Positions 33,232 through 42,748 are shown, numbered from the stretch's first letter. The stretch is 64,000 bases of DNA from Mycobacterium yunnanensis (GCF_025823185.1 NZ_JACKVK010000022.1:62001-126000); one strand, 5' to 3'. The notes: generated by a model from the letters alone, not told the origin. Numbers and translations: made by a program.

Positions 33232-33876
33232 TCACGGCCTGGGCTGGCGGCCTTCGACTTCGTTCGTGCCCAGGTGTTGAACGAAACGGGGCCCGGTCTT
33301 CGACAGCTCGTCACGGTAGTTGGCGGCCCAGTCGACGAACGGGTGATGGGCCAGATACTCGTTGCGGAACCGGTCGTCCTCGGACACCTCGGTGACGCAG
33401 AACGCGGGGATCGTCAGATCGACGACCGGAGTGTTGCGTTCGACCTCGGCCAGTAAGAGGGGTGCGTTGCGGCCGAGGAACCGGTCGACGATCCAGCCGT
33501 CCTCGCCGAGCCACGCCGAGTAGCGAATTTTGGTGATGACATGGTCTGCGCGAGAGACGATCTGACCGGCGACGACCGGGTCGAGTTCGCGTTCGGCTTC
33601 GTAGCGGGTGCCGCCCGCGGCCGGGCCCTTGGCGGTCATGGTTCCGATCGCGTCGGCGTCAGCAAGGCTCGTGACGTCGACGCGACTGTTCGGAGAAGCA
33701 TCGAAGTCGACGGGGGCGGGGCCCTGCAGTCGAACGCGAACCGCGTACCCGTCGGCGGCGAACAGGTAAGCCTGCACGATCAATTCGGGCTGTGGGTCGA
33801 GGGCAGTCACAGCGGGCATCTCGCGGACGTAGAACTTCCGCTCGAACTCGAAATCGCCGAAATCGGAGTCAGACAT
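33232..33876 (-). CDS. CYTH-domain protein
   Basis: This is a 214-aa CYTH (adenylyl cyclase class IV / triphosphatase-like) protein. The N-terminal ExExK signature is EFERK (FEFERKFYV), followed by the basic and acidic strands of the triphosphate tunnel (YAVRVRLQG, EAERELD, KIRYSAWLG, IVDRF, LAEVE). Family members hydrolyse triphosphate compounds or make cAMP; the activity here is not predictable. A TACCGT box six bases before the ATG suggests a leaderless message. Confidence 0.85.
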   Translation of the reverse strand: MSDSDFGDFEFERKFYVREMPAVTALDPQPELIVQAYLFAADGYAVRVRLQGPAPVDFDASPNSRVDVTSLADADAIGTMTAKGPAAGGTRYEAERELDPVVAGQIVSRADHVITKIRYSAWLGEDGWIVDRFLGRNAPLLLAEVERNTPVVDLTIPAFCVTEVSEDDRFRNEYLAHHPFVDWAANYRDELSKTGPRFVQHLGTNEVEGRQPRP

Positions 33877-33882
33877 CTTGCG

Positions 33883-33888
33883 ACGGTA
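33883..33888 (-). promoter_or_regulatory. -10 box for leaderless CYTH transcript
   Basis: TACCGT (minus strand) lies six bases before ATG 33876. Confidence 0.45.
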
Positions 33889-33928
33889 ACGCCTGGACAC
33901 CGTAATCGCTGGTAGGCAACGCCTCGAG

Positions 33929-34876
33929 TCAGGTTGCCGTCGGCACACCGACGAATTCCACACCGGCGGTGATCGCCGGTCGGTGGCGAAGGATCCGGTA
34001 GTGAGCCAGCCGCCCGAGTCCCTTCGTCGTCAGCAGTCGCGCGCCCGGCCACGTCGCAGCGAGCCGCTGGCTGGCCAAGTACGGCGCATCGGGGTCGTCC
34101 GGATCGTGAATGACGAGAAGCGGCGGGTACCCGGCAAGGCGGCCGACGTGCTCCATGTTGGTCTCGTGCAGCGGCATTCCGATTCGCTTCTCGAGACGGC
34201 GCTGCAGCCCGGCCCGAATTCGGCGGCCGAAGTCGTGCCGTGCGGCGAACAAGTCCAGGTACAGGGGGAAGTCACCCATCGGCGACAGCAGAACCAACCG
34301 CCCGACGGAGGCACCTTCGGCCGCCGCGCACACCGTGGCATTTCCGCCGAGCGAATGGGCGACCACCGCATGGGCCGGCCCGTGTGCCTCGATCATCGCC
34401 TTGATCGCCGCCGCGCACTCGACGGACGTGGTCCGTCCCGGGGCCAACTCGCCGTGGTCGGACTCGTTGTGACTGGGCAGGTCGAACGCGATGACGCGGT
34501 ACCCGGCTGCGACGAGTGGCTTGATGAACATCGCCAGGTGCGGACGTCGGCCGCCCCAGCCGTGAACCAGATATACCGGCGGTCCCTCGCCCCATTCCTC
34601 GCCGACGACCCGGTGCCCATCCCAGAAGGCCTCGAGCGGCTTGCCCGGTGGCACGCCCGGCGGCAGCCGCAGAGCGGATTCCATGACGGGCGGTGTACAC
34701 CACAACTCCACCGCCCACCGCGAGCCCACTGCGGGTGCAAGCCGTTCCAGAATGCGGAAACGCCTGCGGACGTCGTCGGCGACCGGAGGAAGGATCTCGG
34801 AGCCGACGACGTCGAGTGGGGGTATCGCACCCACCGGGGCCGACGCCGAGGTCCGGTCAGACTCGCGTTCCGTCAT
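33929..34876 (-). CDS. Alpha/beta hydrolase
   Basis: This is a 315-aa hydrolase. It has oxyanion motif VHGWGGRRPHL, nucleophile elbow AHSLGG, acid in HDPDDPDAPY and catalytic His in GRLAHYRIL. A 90-residue N-terminal extension precedes the fold. It lies 52 bp upstream of the CYTH gene on the same strand, though that gene appears to have its own promoter. Substrate unknown. Confidence 0.83.
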   Translation of the reverse strand: MTERESDRTSASAPVGAIPPLDVVGSEILPPVADDVRRRFRILERLAPAVGSRWAVELWCTPPVMESALRLPPGVPPGKPLEAFWDGHRVVGEEWGEGPPVYLVHGWGGRRPHLAMFIKPLVAAGYRVIAFDLPSHNESDHGELAPGRTTSVECAAAIKAMIEAHGPAHAVVAHSLGGNATVCAAAEGASVGRLVLLSPMGDFPLYLDLFAARHDFGRRIRAGLQRRLEKRIGMPLHETNMEHVGRLAGYPPLLVIHDPDDPDAPYLASQRLAATWPGARLLTTKGLGRLAHYRILRHRPAITAGVEFVGVPTAT

Positions 34877-35012
34877 GACCGTCGATCGCGTCGAGTGATG
34901 GCACGCGGCGACCCTAGCAGCGTCTTGCCGAAGGTCCAGTTGGGTGGGGTGTCACGGGTTCGCTGAGAAGCGCGTCAAATGTCGACGATGTCGCGTTTGC
35001 GCTGACAGGGGG

Positions 35013-35018
35013 TAACAT
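35013..35018 (+). promoter_or_regulatory. -10 box for leaderless cutinase transcript
   Basis: TAACAT lies seven bases before GTG 35026. Confidence 0.5.
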
Positions 35019-35025
35019 CTGCCGG

Positions 35026-35904
35026 GTGCGACACCATCGCGGGCGTAGCTCGCTGACGACGAAGGCCCGGTTGGCCGGTGCTGGCGCCGCGGCGCTGGTG
35101 ATAGCGGCACAGCAGTGGATTCCCGTTGCCGTGCCGCGTGCCTCCGCCGCCGACTGCGCCGACGCCGAAGTGGTCTTCGCGCGTGGGACGGACGAGCCGA
35201 AGGGCATCGGCAAGGTCGGCTCTGCCTTCGTCGACTCGCTGCGCGAGCAGGCCGTCGGCATGAACATCGCGACATACGGGGTGGATTACGACGCGGGCAA
35301 GCTCCAGCTGGGCAGCGGGGACGGCGCCAAGGATGCGATCAAGCACATCAAATCCATGGCTGAGTCGTGCCCCGACACCAAGATCGTGTTGGGTGGCTAC
35401 TCCCAGGGGGCGGACGTCGTCAACATCGTCGCCGGCAATCCCATCGTCGGAATCGCTTGGGGGCCAGCGCTTCCGTCGGCGTTCGCAGGAAATGTCGCGG
35501 CGGTGGCGACCTTCGGCAACGTCGCCAACCGCTCGGGTACCAAGCTGCCGTCCCAGTCGGCGATGTTCACCGGCAAGGCCATCGATCTGTGCAACCCGAC
35601 GGATCCGATCTGTCACGCGGGTGAGGGCAACGCGTGGAGCGGGCACACCGACGGCTACGTGCCGGTGTACACCACGCAGGCTGCGGTCTTCGTGGCGTCG
35701 ACGCTGATGGCCGGGTCGAGCGTGGCCGTGCCGGGGTTCACGCCACCCACGGTTCCTGGACAGCTGCCGGGGTACGACCCGACCCTGCCCGGGTACGGCA
35801 CGCCAACCCCGGTCTACGCGTCGCAGCCGCAGGGCTCGGACCACATGCCGCCCGGCTACGTCCCGTCTGCGCCCGACCCCTCCTTCGTGGGCGGCCTGCC
35901 GTGA
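35026..35904 (+). CDS. Secreted cutinase (CFP21/Culp family)
   Basis: This is a 292-aa exported serine esterase. The signal peptide covers about residues 1-41 (ending PRASA-AD). The nucleophile elbow is GYSQG, and the catalytic Asp/His region is NPTDPIC and WSGHTDGY. Conserved disulphide cysteines are present (DC, SC, LC, IC). A C-terminal proline-rich tail of about 60 residues (from about 230) goes beyond the cutinase core. Mycobacterial cutinase-like proteins hydrolyse lipid esters or phospholipids outside the cell. The GTG start is supported by the -10 box seven bases upstream. Confidence 0.9.
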   Translation: MRHHRGRSSLTTKARLAGAGAAALVIAAQQWIPVAVPRASAADCADAEVVFARGTDEPKGIGKVGSAFVDSLREQAVGMNIATYGVDYDAGKLQLGSGDGAKDAIKHIKSMAESCPDTKIVLGGYSQGADVVNIVAGNPIVGIAWGPALPSAFAGNVAAVATFGNVANRSGTKLPSQSAMFTGKAIDLCNPTDPICHAGEGNAWSGHTDGYVPVYTTQAAVFVASTLMAGSSVAVPGFTPPTVPGQLPGYDPTLPGYGTPTPVYASQPQGSDHMPPGYVPSAPDPSFVGGLP

Positions 35905-36012
35905 CGTTCCTCTTCGCCTGGCCCGGATTCTAGGAACCCGTTGGCCCGTCGGTTGAGTGATCGACTGCAGCCGGTCGCGCGCCAGGCCGGGCGTGTTCGA
36001 CGTCGCAGTGAG

Positions 36013-38772
36013 ATGCTGCGAGGTATGGCGACCAGCATGGTGGGCCGCGCGGCAGAAGCTCGCGCCGTCGCGACGCTGCTCGACACGGCGATGCACACCC
36101 CCGCGGGGCTCGTCCTCGACGGCGAGCCAGGGATTGGCAAGACGACGGTGTGGCTACACGCCCGGGACGCCGCCGCCGCGCGCGGATTCACGGTTCTGAC
36201 CGCTCGGGCGAGCCAAGCGGAGTCGGTGTTTGCCTATGCTTCGCTCTGTGACCTGCTGATCGACGTCGGTGATCTCGGGGCCGATCTGCCGGTGCCGCAG
36301 CGGGATGCGATCGCACAGGTGCTAGCGAGGACGAACGGCAACGGAGCCACCGACCTCTATGCGGTCGGCGCCGCGGTGCTGAGCATCCTCAACCGCTGTG
36401 CACGTCAGGCGCCGGTGCTCCTAGCGCTCGACGACCTGCAATGGATGGACAGCTCCAGTCGTACCGCGATTGCGTTTGCCGTTCGGCGACTGCGGGGGCC
36501 GGTCGCGGTCCTGGGCACCACGCGAATCAGGACACCGGACAGCCGGTCGACCGCGTGGCTTCAGCTGTTCGACCCCACTGCGCTCCGTCGTCACACGCTG
36601 GCCCCGCTGCCCGCGACGGACCTGCAGTTGGTGATCTCCGATGAGTTGGGTGTGCGGCTCTCGGTCCCCGACGTCATGCGTGTTCACCAGATCTCCGGCG
36701 GAAACGCCTTCTACGCAGTCGAACTCGCGCGAGCGCGCGGGCGGCGCGGAGAGCTGGTTCTGTCGCAGTCGTTGACCGAACTCGTCCGCGCTCACATCGA
36801 CGGAATCGACCACGACGCGAGACGTGCGCTGCTGATTGCGGCCGCTGCGACCACGCCAACGGTCGAGCTGGTGTCCGCAGTATTGAACACCGACCCTGCA
36901 CGCGTGGTGCACTTCGTCAACGCCGCCGCATCCGCGGGGATTGCTCGGCTGGATGGCAACGTCGTCGTCTTCGCCCACCCCCTGCTCGCCATGGGTGTCT
37001 ACGAACAGGCAACGGACGCCGAGCGCCGTGAGGTTCATCGTCGGTTGGCAACGCTGGTGCCGGAGCCGGAGTCGCACGCTCGGCATCTCGCGCTCGCCGC
37101 GACGGTGGGCGACCCCGCCGTCGTGACCGCCCTCGAGGTGGCAGCGATGTCGGCCGTGAGGCGCGGAGCCCCTGCGGCCGCCTCTGAGCTGTTGGAGCTC
37201 GCCATCCAGCACGGCGGCGACACTCCCGAGCGACGGATACAGCTGGCGAGCATACGGTTTGCATCAGGTGACGCACCGCGTGCCCGAAGTCTTCTCGAGG
37301 ATCTGCTGGCGGAGTTGCCGCCAAGCCCTCTTCGGGGGCACGCGGTGGCGCTGCTCGGATCGGTGCGCATGCTCGACGACAACATGATTGCCGCCGTGGC
37401 GTTGTTCGAGGAGGCCTACGGGCTTGCCAGGGACGACGTTGCGCTCGGGGTCAGTGCATCGCTGTCAGCGGCCTTCGCGCACTACAACGCGGGCGACTAC
37501 GCAGCGGGTGCCGGGAAGGTCGAGCGGGCCGCGAAGGACGCGGACGAGTTGGACGACCCGGGGACGTTGAGTGGCGCTCTTGGAATGCTGGTCCTGATGA
37601 ACTTCGCCATGGGCAGGGGTGTCGACGAGGAGGTCCTTCGACGGTCGATCGATTTGCAGGACCGTGCCGCGCAAACCCCGATTCCACTTCGTGCCACTAT
37701 GCACCGTGCTCAACTCGCCTGCTGGACAGGATATTTCGAAGAAGCCCTCGCCGAGTACGACCTCATCCGACTGACCTGTGTCGACCGGGGTCACGAAACT
37801 GACATCCAACACGTCACACTGCAGATGTTCATGGCCCAGCTCTGGCGCGGCGACTATCCGGCCGCGCAGGCGAGCGTCGACGACATGACGGCGCGGGCGC
37901 AGCTCCTCGACGGTGAGATCGCGCTCATCGCCGCTAAGGCAATGCGGTGCGGCCTCGAGTCCGTGCGCGGGCACGTAGACGAAGCCCGCAACTTGGCCAA
38001 GGCGGTGGCCGCCGCGGCGGATCGACGGGGACTGCAAACCGTCGACGACGGGACCCGGGCCTTCATCGCCGCCATGGAGATCTCGCTGGGGAATCACGAA
38101 TTGGCATTGGCCGCGGCCGCGCCGTCCCTCTTCGGCGGACGCATGGTGCCGCTGGGGACCGAGATCGTCACCTCGCTGTGCGTTCCCGACGGTGTCGAAG
38201 CGCTGATCCATCTCGACCGTCAGGACGAGGCTGTGACCTTCATCCGCCTGCTGGAGACCAACGGTGAGCGAAACGACCGACCCTGGATGCTCGCGATGGG
38301 AGCCCGATGCCGCGCCATGTGGCACGCCAAGAACGGCGACCTCGACAGCGCGCTGACGACAGCTGAGTTGGCGATGAAGCACCATGCTCGGCTGCCTATG
38401 CCGCTTGAACAGGCGCGCACTCAGTTGCTCGTGGGGCAGTTGCTTCGTCGACATCGCCGGCGCGACGCCGCAGAGCGAACGCTGCGACACGCGTCGACGA
38501 CTTTCGAGCAGCTCGGTGCTCCGCTGTGGGCCAACAGGACTCGAATCGAACTGGACCGGATGGCCGGACCCCGGGACGTGTCGAACCTGACCCGGTCGGA
38601 GAGCCGCGTCGCCGAGCTCGCGGCCAACGGGCTGTCGAACAAGGCCATTGCCGCTGAGCTGTTCATCAGCCACAAGACCGTCGACGTCCATCTCGGCCGC
38701 GTCTACCGAAAGCTGGGGGTGCGCTCGCGATCCGAACTCGCCAGGGTCATGACGGAGCCCGGCGCACCCTGA
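36013..38772 (+). CDS. LuxR-family regulator with AAA/NACHT-like ATPase (LAL type)
   Basis: This is a large transcriptional regulator of about 919 aa. An N-terminal ATPase has Walker A GEPGIGKTT and Walker B LLALDDLQWMD. A long helical TPR-like middle follows, then a C-terminal LuxR HTH (LTRSESRVAELAANGLSNKAIAAELFISHKTVDVHLGRVYRKL). LAL regulators integrate a ligand signal with ATP binding. The start is uncertain: ATG 36013 or 36025, or TTG 35941; none has a good ribosome site. It lies between the cutinase and secreted-protein genes; the target is unknown. Confidence 0.87.
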   Translation: MLRGMATSMVGRAAEARAVATLLDTAMHTPAGLVLDGEPGIGKTTVWLHARDAAAARGFTVLTARASQAESVFAYASLCDLLIDVGDLGADLPVPQRDAIAQVLARTNGNGATDLYAVGAAVLSILNRCARQAPVLLALDDLQWMDSSSRTAIAFAVRRLRGPVAVLGTTRIRTPDSRSTAWLQLFDPTALRRHTLAPLPATDLQLVISDELGVRLSVPDVMRVHQISGGNAFYAVELARARGRRGELVLSQSLTELVRAHIDGIDHDARRALLIAAAATTPTVELVSAVLNTDPARVVHFVNAAASAGIARLDGNVVVFAHPLLAMGVYEQATDAERREVHRRLATLVPEPESHARHLALAATVGDPAVVTALEVAAMSAVRRGAPAAASELLELAIQHGGDTPERRIQLASIRFASGDAPRARSLLEDLLAELPPSPLRGHAVALLGSVRMLDDNMIAAVALFEEAYGLARDDVALGVSASLSAAFAHYNAGDYAAGAGKVERAAKDADELDDPGTLSGALGMLVLMNFAMGRGVDEEVLRRSIDLQDRAAQTPIPLRATMHRAQLACWTGYFEEALAEYDLIRLTCVDRGHETDIQHVTLQMFMAQLWRGDYPAAQASVDDMTARAQLLDGEIALIAAKAMRCGLESVRGHVDEARNLAKAVAAAADRRGLQTVDDGTRAFIAAMEISLGNHELALAAAAPSLFGGRMVPLGTEIVTSLCVPDGVEALIHLDRQDEAVTFIRLLETNGERNDRPWMLAMGARCRAMWHAKNGDLDSALTTAELAMKHHARLPMPLEQARTQLLVGQLLRRHRRRDAAERTLRHASTTFEQLGAPLWANRTRIELDRMAGPRDVSNLTRSESRVAELAANGLSNKAIAAELFISHKTVDVHLGRVYRKLGVRSRSELARVMTEPGAP

Positions 38773-38884
38773 CGGCCGCCTGCCACCCGGAGAACATAGG
38801 GGAGACGCCCTATTTCACGACGGATCCGTCGCAGCTAACTTGCCTCTAGGTCGGGAACCCGGCAAGAGCCTGTAAGGGGAAGTC

Positions 38885-39640
38885 ATGCAGTCCGTGCACC
38901 AAAATCGCCGTTTCCGTCGTCGTGCCACGACGCCGGACAGCCCCCGACACCATCACCGGCGTGCAGTCGCCGGCGTGGTCTTCGTCGCGCTGGCCGCCGC
39001 GACGGCCGTCGACGGAGTCCCCACGGCGTGGGCGCTCCCGCCGCTTCCCCTGGCGCCCACATGCACCGACTACGTCTATCCGTCCAGCTTCGAGCTGATG
39101 CAGGACAACGGCATCCTCGTCGCGATCAACGACAACGGCGATCGATTCGACGGCGGCGGCGCCAGCTATACGGTCCCCGGCAAGCCCGACGTGACAGGCA
39201 TCTCGACGGGACGACGGACCGGCCGCAGCATCGACATCTCCGTCAACTGGAGCAACGGCTTTAGCAACCACTACACCGGTCAAATCGGCGACGACCTGGT
39301 CGCCAGGGGCAGCACCGTGAACAATTTGGGGACAAGCAATTCCTGGTATTCGCTGGCCAAGTTCACGTGCGTCACCCCGGCTCCGCCACCGCCACCGCCA
39401 CCGCCACCGCCCCCGTCCTCCTCGTCGGCCACGCCGCCTCCTCCGGCGGGTACGTCCGCCACTGCGACCGGAGACGTCGACGTCTACGACGCGCCGGGAG
39501 GCGGCGGGAACGTCACCGGCACACTGCGTCAAGGTCGGTCGGTGCAACTCGTGGAGCGCCGTCCCGACAACTGGTGTCACGTCACCGGCGCGAGCGTGCC
39601 CGGCGGCGACGGCTGGGTGTGGGGCGACTTCATCAGCTGA
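38885..39640 (+). CDS. Exported protein with polyproline linker and SH3-like domain
   Basis: This is a 251-aa protein with a long N-terminal signal region (hydrophobic core VVFVALAAATAVDG, cleavage near AWA-LPP). Next comes an uncharacterised beta-rich domain (about 55-160), a run of eleven prolines with a Ser/Thr/Pro linker, and a C-terminal bacterial SH3-type domain (GDVDVYDAPGGGGNVTG..GWVWGDFIS). SH3b domains often bind cell wall. TAAGGGGAAG precedes the ATG. The N-terminal domain is not recognised. Confidence 0.75.
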   Translation: MQSVHQNRRFRRRATTPDSPRHHHRRAVAGVVFVALAAATAVDGVPTAWALPPLPLAPTCTDYVYPSSFELMQDNGILVAINDNGDRFDGGGASYTVPGKPDVTGISTGRRTGRSIDISVNWSNGFSNHYTGQIGDDLVARGSTVNNLGTSNSWYSLAKFTCVTPAPPPPPPPPPPPSSSSATPPPPAGTSATATGDVDVYDAPGGGGNVTGTLRQGRSVQLVERRPDNWCHVTGASVPGGDGWVWGDFIS

Positions 39641-39690
39641 CCCTCACCCGCCCACGCGCCGATACCGAACACCACCACCCAGGAGTGACG

Positions 39691-40008
39691 ATGAAACTCG
39701 AACATGCTCTCATGGCTGCGATCTCGTTGGCGGCAATCGTCGCAGGGCTCTCCTGCGCGCCCTCGGCGATGGCGGAACCACGCGACGACTTCCTCGACGA
39801 GTTGGCTACGTTGAACGTGATCCTGCCGGGCGCAACGCAGACCGACACCATGCAGGCGGGCTACTACACCTGCGACTCGCTGCGCCACGGTGTCACCGTG
39901 CTCGACGCTATGGACGCCGCGGAACGGGACTTCCGACTGTCGCCGGGGCAAGGCACGCTCTTCGTCAGCGCCGCCACCACCAACCTATGCCCTGACTTCG
40001 CCGGTTGA
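39691..40008 (+). CDS. DUF732 exported small protein
   Basis: This is a 105-aa secreted protein with a signal peptide ending SAMA-EP. The DUF732 pattern follows: DDFLDELATLNVIL, then GYYTCDSLRHG and the second Cys in TNLCPDF, which probably form a disulphide. AGGAG lies six bases before the ATG. DUF732 is essentially mycobacterial and of unknown function. Confidence 0.83.
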   Translation: MKLEHALMAAISLAAIVAGLSCAPSAMAEPRDDFLDELATLNVILPGATQTDTMQAGYYTCDSLRHGVTVLDAMDAAERDFRLSPGQGTLFVSAATTNLCPDFAG

Positions 40009-40111
40009 GGTTCGACTGCAGCACTAGCGCAGGCCACTTCGAGGGCAGAAAATCGGGACGACCGGGTGGGTCGCCGGTCTGGGCGTGAAGGGCTTCGCCA
40101 CCGGCGGTCCG

Positions 40112-40915
40112 TCACGGTGCCGCGAAACCCGCTGCCTTCAAGACCTTTTGGCCATCTGGGCCGGTGACCAGGTCGAGGAACTTCTGCGCGGTGGCGGTGT
40201 TCTTCGAGTCCTTCAACAGCGCGATCGGGTAGGTGTTGACGGCCCCGCTTGATTCCGGGAAGGGCACCGCGGTGACCTTGCCGCCGGCCGCAGCGGCGTC
40301 GGTGACGTACACCAGACCCGCGTCGGCCTGGCTGGAGATGATCTTCCCGAGTACGTCGGTGACGGCAGATTCCTCACTCACCGGCGCCAACGTCACGCCG
40401 GTCGCCTGCTCGACCGTCTTGGTCGCCGAACCGCACGGAACCTGCGGCGCGCACACCACCACCGCAGTGTCGGGTTGAGCCAGGTCCGCAAACGTCTTGA
40501 TGCCCTTGGGATTTCCCGGCGGTGTGACGATCGTCAGCGTGTTGGAGGCGAAGTCGACCGGCGTGCCCGCGACCAGGCCCGCGTCCTTGGCCTTGGTCAT
40601 GTTCTTCTCGTCGGCGGAGGCGAACACGTCCGCGGGCGCCCCGCCGGTTAGCTGGGTGACCAAGTCCGACGAGCCGGCGAAGCTGAACGTGACGTTCGTA
40701 CCGGGGTTGTCGGTCTTGAATCGTTCACCCAGCTCGGTGAAGGTGGACTTCAACGAGGCGGCAGCGAAGACCGTGATGTCACCGGCGACGGTCGAGGAGG
40801 ACGGCGCGGTGCTGCCCGCCGTCGGCGCCGCAGTGTCAGTCTGCGACGACGAGCACCCGGCCACCAGGGCCGCGGCACTCAACGCGGCGACGGCGACGCC
40901 CAGAAACGATGTCAC
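40112..40915 (-). CDS. modA: Molybdate ABC transporter substrate-binding lipoprotein
   Basis: This is a 267-aa ModA-like periplasmic-binding protein. The lipoprotein signal has lipobox LVAG-C; ITVFAAASLKSTFTELGERF and FSFAGSSDLVTQL are the oxyanion-binding segments. Further family motifs are GAPADVFASADE and LVYVTDA. It binds molybdate or tungstate outside the membrane. The GTG start (GGAGG five bases upstream) overlaps the regulator stop by four bases. No modB or modC gene follows, since the next genes are on the other strand. Confidence 0.88.
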   Translation of the reverse strand: MTSFLGVAVAALSAAALVAGCSSSQTDTAAPTAGSTAPSSSTVAGDITVFAAASLKSTFTELGERFKTDNPGTNVTFSFAGSSDLVTQLTGGAPADVFASADEKNMTKAKDAGLVAGTPVDFASNTLTIVTPPGNPKGIKTFADLAQPDTAVVVCAPQVPCGSATKTVEQATGVTLAPVSEESAVTDVLGKIISSQADAGLVYVTDAAAAGGKVTAVPFPESSGAVNTYPIALLKDSKNTATAQKFLDLVTGPDGQKVLKAAGFAAP

Positions 40916-41316
40916 GCGGTTCCTCCCACGGTTTCGACGACGACGTTCGTCGCCTTGACGACGGCCACCGCGACGACTCCCGGCTCGAGCCCGAGTTCGG
41001 TGGCCGACGAGCTGCTCATAAGCGAGACGACGGTGAACGGCCCGCACTGCATCTGCACCTCGGCCATCACCCGGTCGACGGTGACCTTGGTGACCAGGCC
41101 GACGAACCGGTTGCGCGCGGAGCTCGAGGCGCCATGCGGGTCGGGTGGGGGTACCGCGTGATCGCGGGCGAACTCGGCCAAGACGTCGCCGGCGATCACC
41201 ATGCGACCGGCGCCGTCCTTCTCGGCGGTGAGGCTGCCGCTGTCGATCCAGCGGCGCACCGTGTCGTCGCTGACACCGAGCAGCACGGCCGCGTCCCTGA
41301 TCCGAATGGCCTGCAC
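40912..41316 (-). CDS. HTH-Mop (TOBE) molybdate-responsive regulator
   Basis: This is a 134-aa protein with a MerR/excisionase-like HTH (RIRDAAVLLGVSDDTVRRWIDSGSL) at residues about 4-28. A single TOBE/Mop domain follows from about 68 (RNRFVGLVTKV, TVVSLMSSSSATELGLEPG, VVKATNVVVE) that binds molybdate oxyanions. It is coupled to modA and probably adjusts modA expression to molybdate (inference). Confidence 0.85.
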   Translation of the reverse strand: MQAIRIRDAAVLLGVSDDTVRRWIDSGSLTAEKDGAGRMVIAGDVLAEFARDHAVPPPDPHGASSSARNRFVGLVTKVTVDRVMAEVQMQCGPFTVVSLMSSSSATELGLEPGVVAVAVVKATNVVVETVGGTA

Positions 41317-41510
41317 GGCCCACCATCCCTACCCGTCATGAACCGCGGATGCGGAGAAATTCCTCGAATTGCTCTGCTTCTGAGGTCGAATCGAAAAAGA
41401 GTATACGCAGACGCGTGTCCCAGGCGTCTTGTCCGTCGGCCCGGTGAGGTCGAACCGGCGACGTCTGGGCGGTGATCTGACGTCGACGGTCCCGATGGTA
41501 GGAAGTGGGC

Positions 41511-41726
41511 GTGACGGACACGACTTCAGAGCTTGCCGCAGCACTCGGCGCGGAGCCGCCCGCCGCGGTCGCAGCGCTCCCGGCCGAGGTGTCGGCCCGG
41601 CTGGCCGCGCAAATCGAGGACGCCAGCGCCCGCCAGGCCGCGGCGATGGAGGCCGGGGTCAAGACCGCGCTCAAGGGCGTCCCGCTGCCGCTGCGCGGGA
41701 TGGTCCGAAAGGCGTTGCTCGGATGA
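41511..41726 (+). CDS. Small conserved protein of unknown function
   Basis: This is a 71-aa Ala-rich helical protein (TSELAAALGAEPPAAVAAL, then ARLAAQIEDASARQAAAMEAG) ending in a basic stretch (LKGVPLPLRGMVRKALLG). AGGAAG lies five bases before the GTG at 41511. It overlaps the next gene by four bases (ATGA), so the two products are made together. Function not recognised. Confidence 0.65.
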   Translation: MTDTTSELAAALGAEPPAAVAALPAEVSARLAAQIEDASARQAAAMEAGVKTALKGVPLPLRGMVRKALLG

Positions 41727-42748
41727 CGGCCACGACGTCGCGCCCCGAGCTGGCGTCGATCGCCCGCCTGCTCGGGGTCGAGGTCGACGACGTGCACGGT
41801 CTGGACGGCGTGTCAGACGACGATCTCCGCGAGCTGCACGACCAGATCGCCCATCGCCTCTCCGAGGACAAGCGCCACAGGTTCGGGCGGGTGGCCGCCC
41901 TCTCGAAGTCGATCCCGGGTCCGATCGCCGGGCGGCTGGCCGAGAAGTTCCTGCCGCCGGCAGGGGCGGCGCTCGTCGCCGAACTGCTCGAGCCGGCCAA
42001 GGCCCGCGATCTCGTCGACCGGGTGTCGGTGACTTACCTGGGCGACCTGGCGATCGCGCTGGATCCGGTGCGCGCACAGGACGTCGTGCGGGCGATACCA
42101 GCTGAGCGGGTGGGTGAGGTCTCCCGGGAGTTGTTCAGCCGCAAGGAGTATGCGGCCATGGCGCGGTTCGTGGGGGCCGTCGAGGTGGACGCGCTGTTCG
42201 CGGCGCTCGGCGTCGCGGCGCCCCACGACCTGCTCGCCGTCGTGCCCCTGCTGACGTGGAACGACAACCTCGATCGCGTGATCGCCGAGCTCCCCGAGCC
42301 TCAGATCCACCAGATCGCCGAGGAACTCGACGCCGGTGAACTGGCCGAACTGGCCCTGGCCCTCGACCCGCACCGGTTCGGCCCCATCGTCACCGCCGTG
42401 CCGGTCGACACGGTCGCCGACATCGCGATCGCGCTGCTCGACGACGGCGAGTACGCGGCGATGGTCGGATTCTCCGGCGTGATCACATCTGAGATGCTCT
42501 CCGCCGCCGTGGATCGCGCCACCGATGACCACCTCGTCGGGGTGGTGTCCGCGGTCGACTCCGGTGACTCGTGGGCGAACTTCGACCACCTCGTCACCGG
42601 ACTCGACGACCGAGGCCGTGGTCGACTGGTCACCGCGCTCGGCGCCGTCGGGGCCGATGCGTTCTCCCGGCTGCAGGCGGCAGGGGCGGCCGGCCAGCTC
42701 GGGGCAGAGGCGTCGAACCTGCTGGTCGCGGCGGCCGCCCTGCGCTGA
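41723..42748 (+). CDS. Repeat protein of unknown function (two 101-residue repeats)
   Basis: This is a 341-aa soluble, helix-rich protein. Residues 114-214 and 215-about 315 are related repeats: each opens DPxR, then VxAxP, EYAAM and F-x-G about 30-38 residues in. The hydrophobic-acidic spacing resembles MgtE-N/FliG-like helical repeats, but no identity is claimed. It is translationally coupled to the 71-aa gene. No transmembrane segment or signal peptide is visible. Confidence 0.7.
   Translation: MTATTSRPELASIARLLGVEVDDVHGLDGVSDDDLRELHDQIAHRLSEDKRHRFGRVAALSKSIPGPIAGRLAEKFLPPAGAALVAELLEPAKARDLVDRVSVTYLGDLAIALDPVRAQDVVRAIPAERVGEVSRELFSRKEYAAMARFVGAVEVDALFAALGVAAPHDLLAVVPLLTWNDNLDRVIAELPEPQIHQIAEELDAGELAELALALDPHRFGPIVTAVPVDTVADIAIALLDDGEYAAMVGFSGVITSEMLSAAVDRATDDHLVGVVSAVDSGDSWANFDHLVTGLDDRGRGRLVTALGAVGADAFSRLQAAGAAGQLGAEASNLLVAAAALR

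Noticed and set aside
39385..39420. CCGCCA triplet-like repeats as a microsatellite or CRISPR-like array
   Set aside because: They encode the polyproline linker of the secreted SH3 protein.
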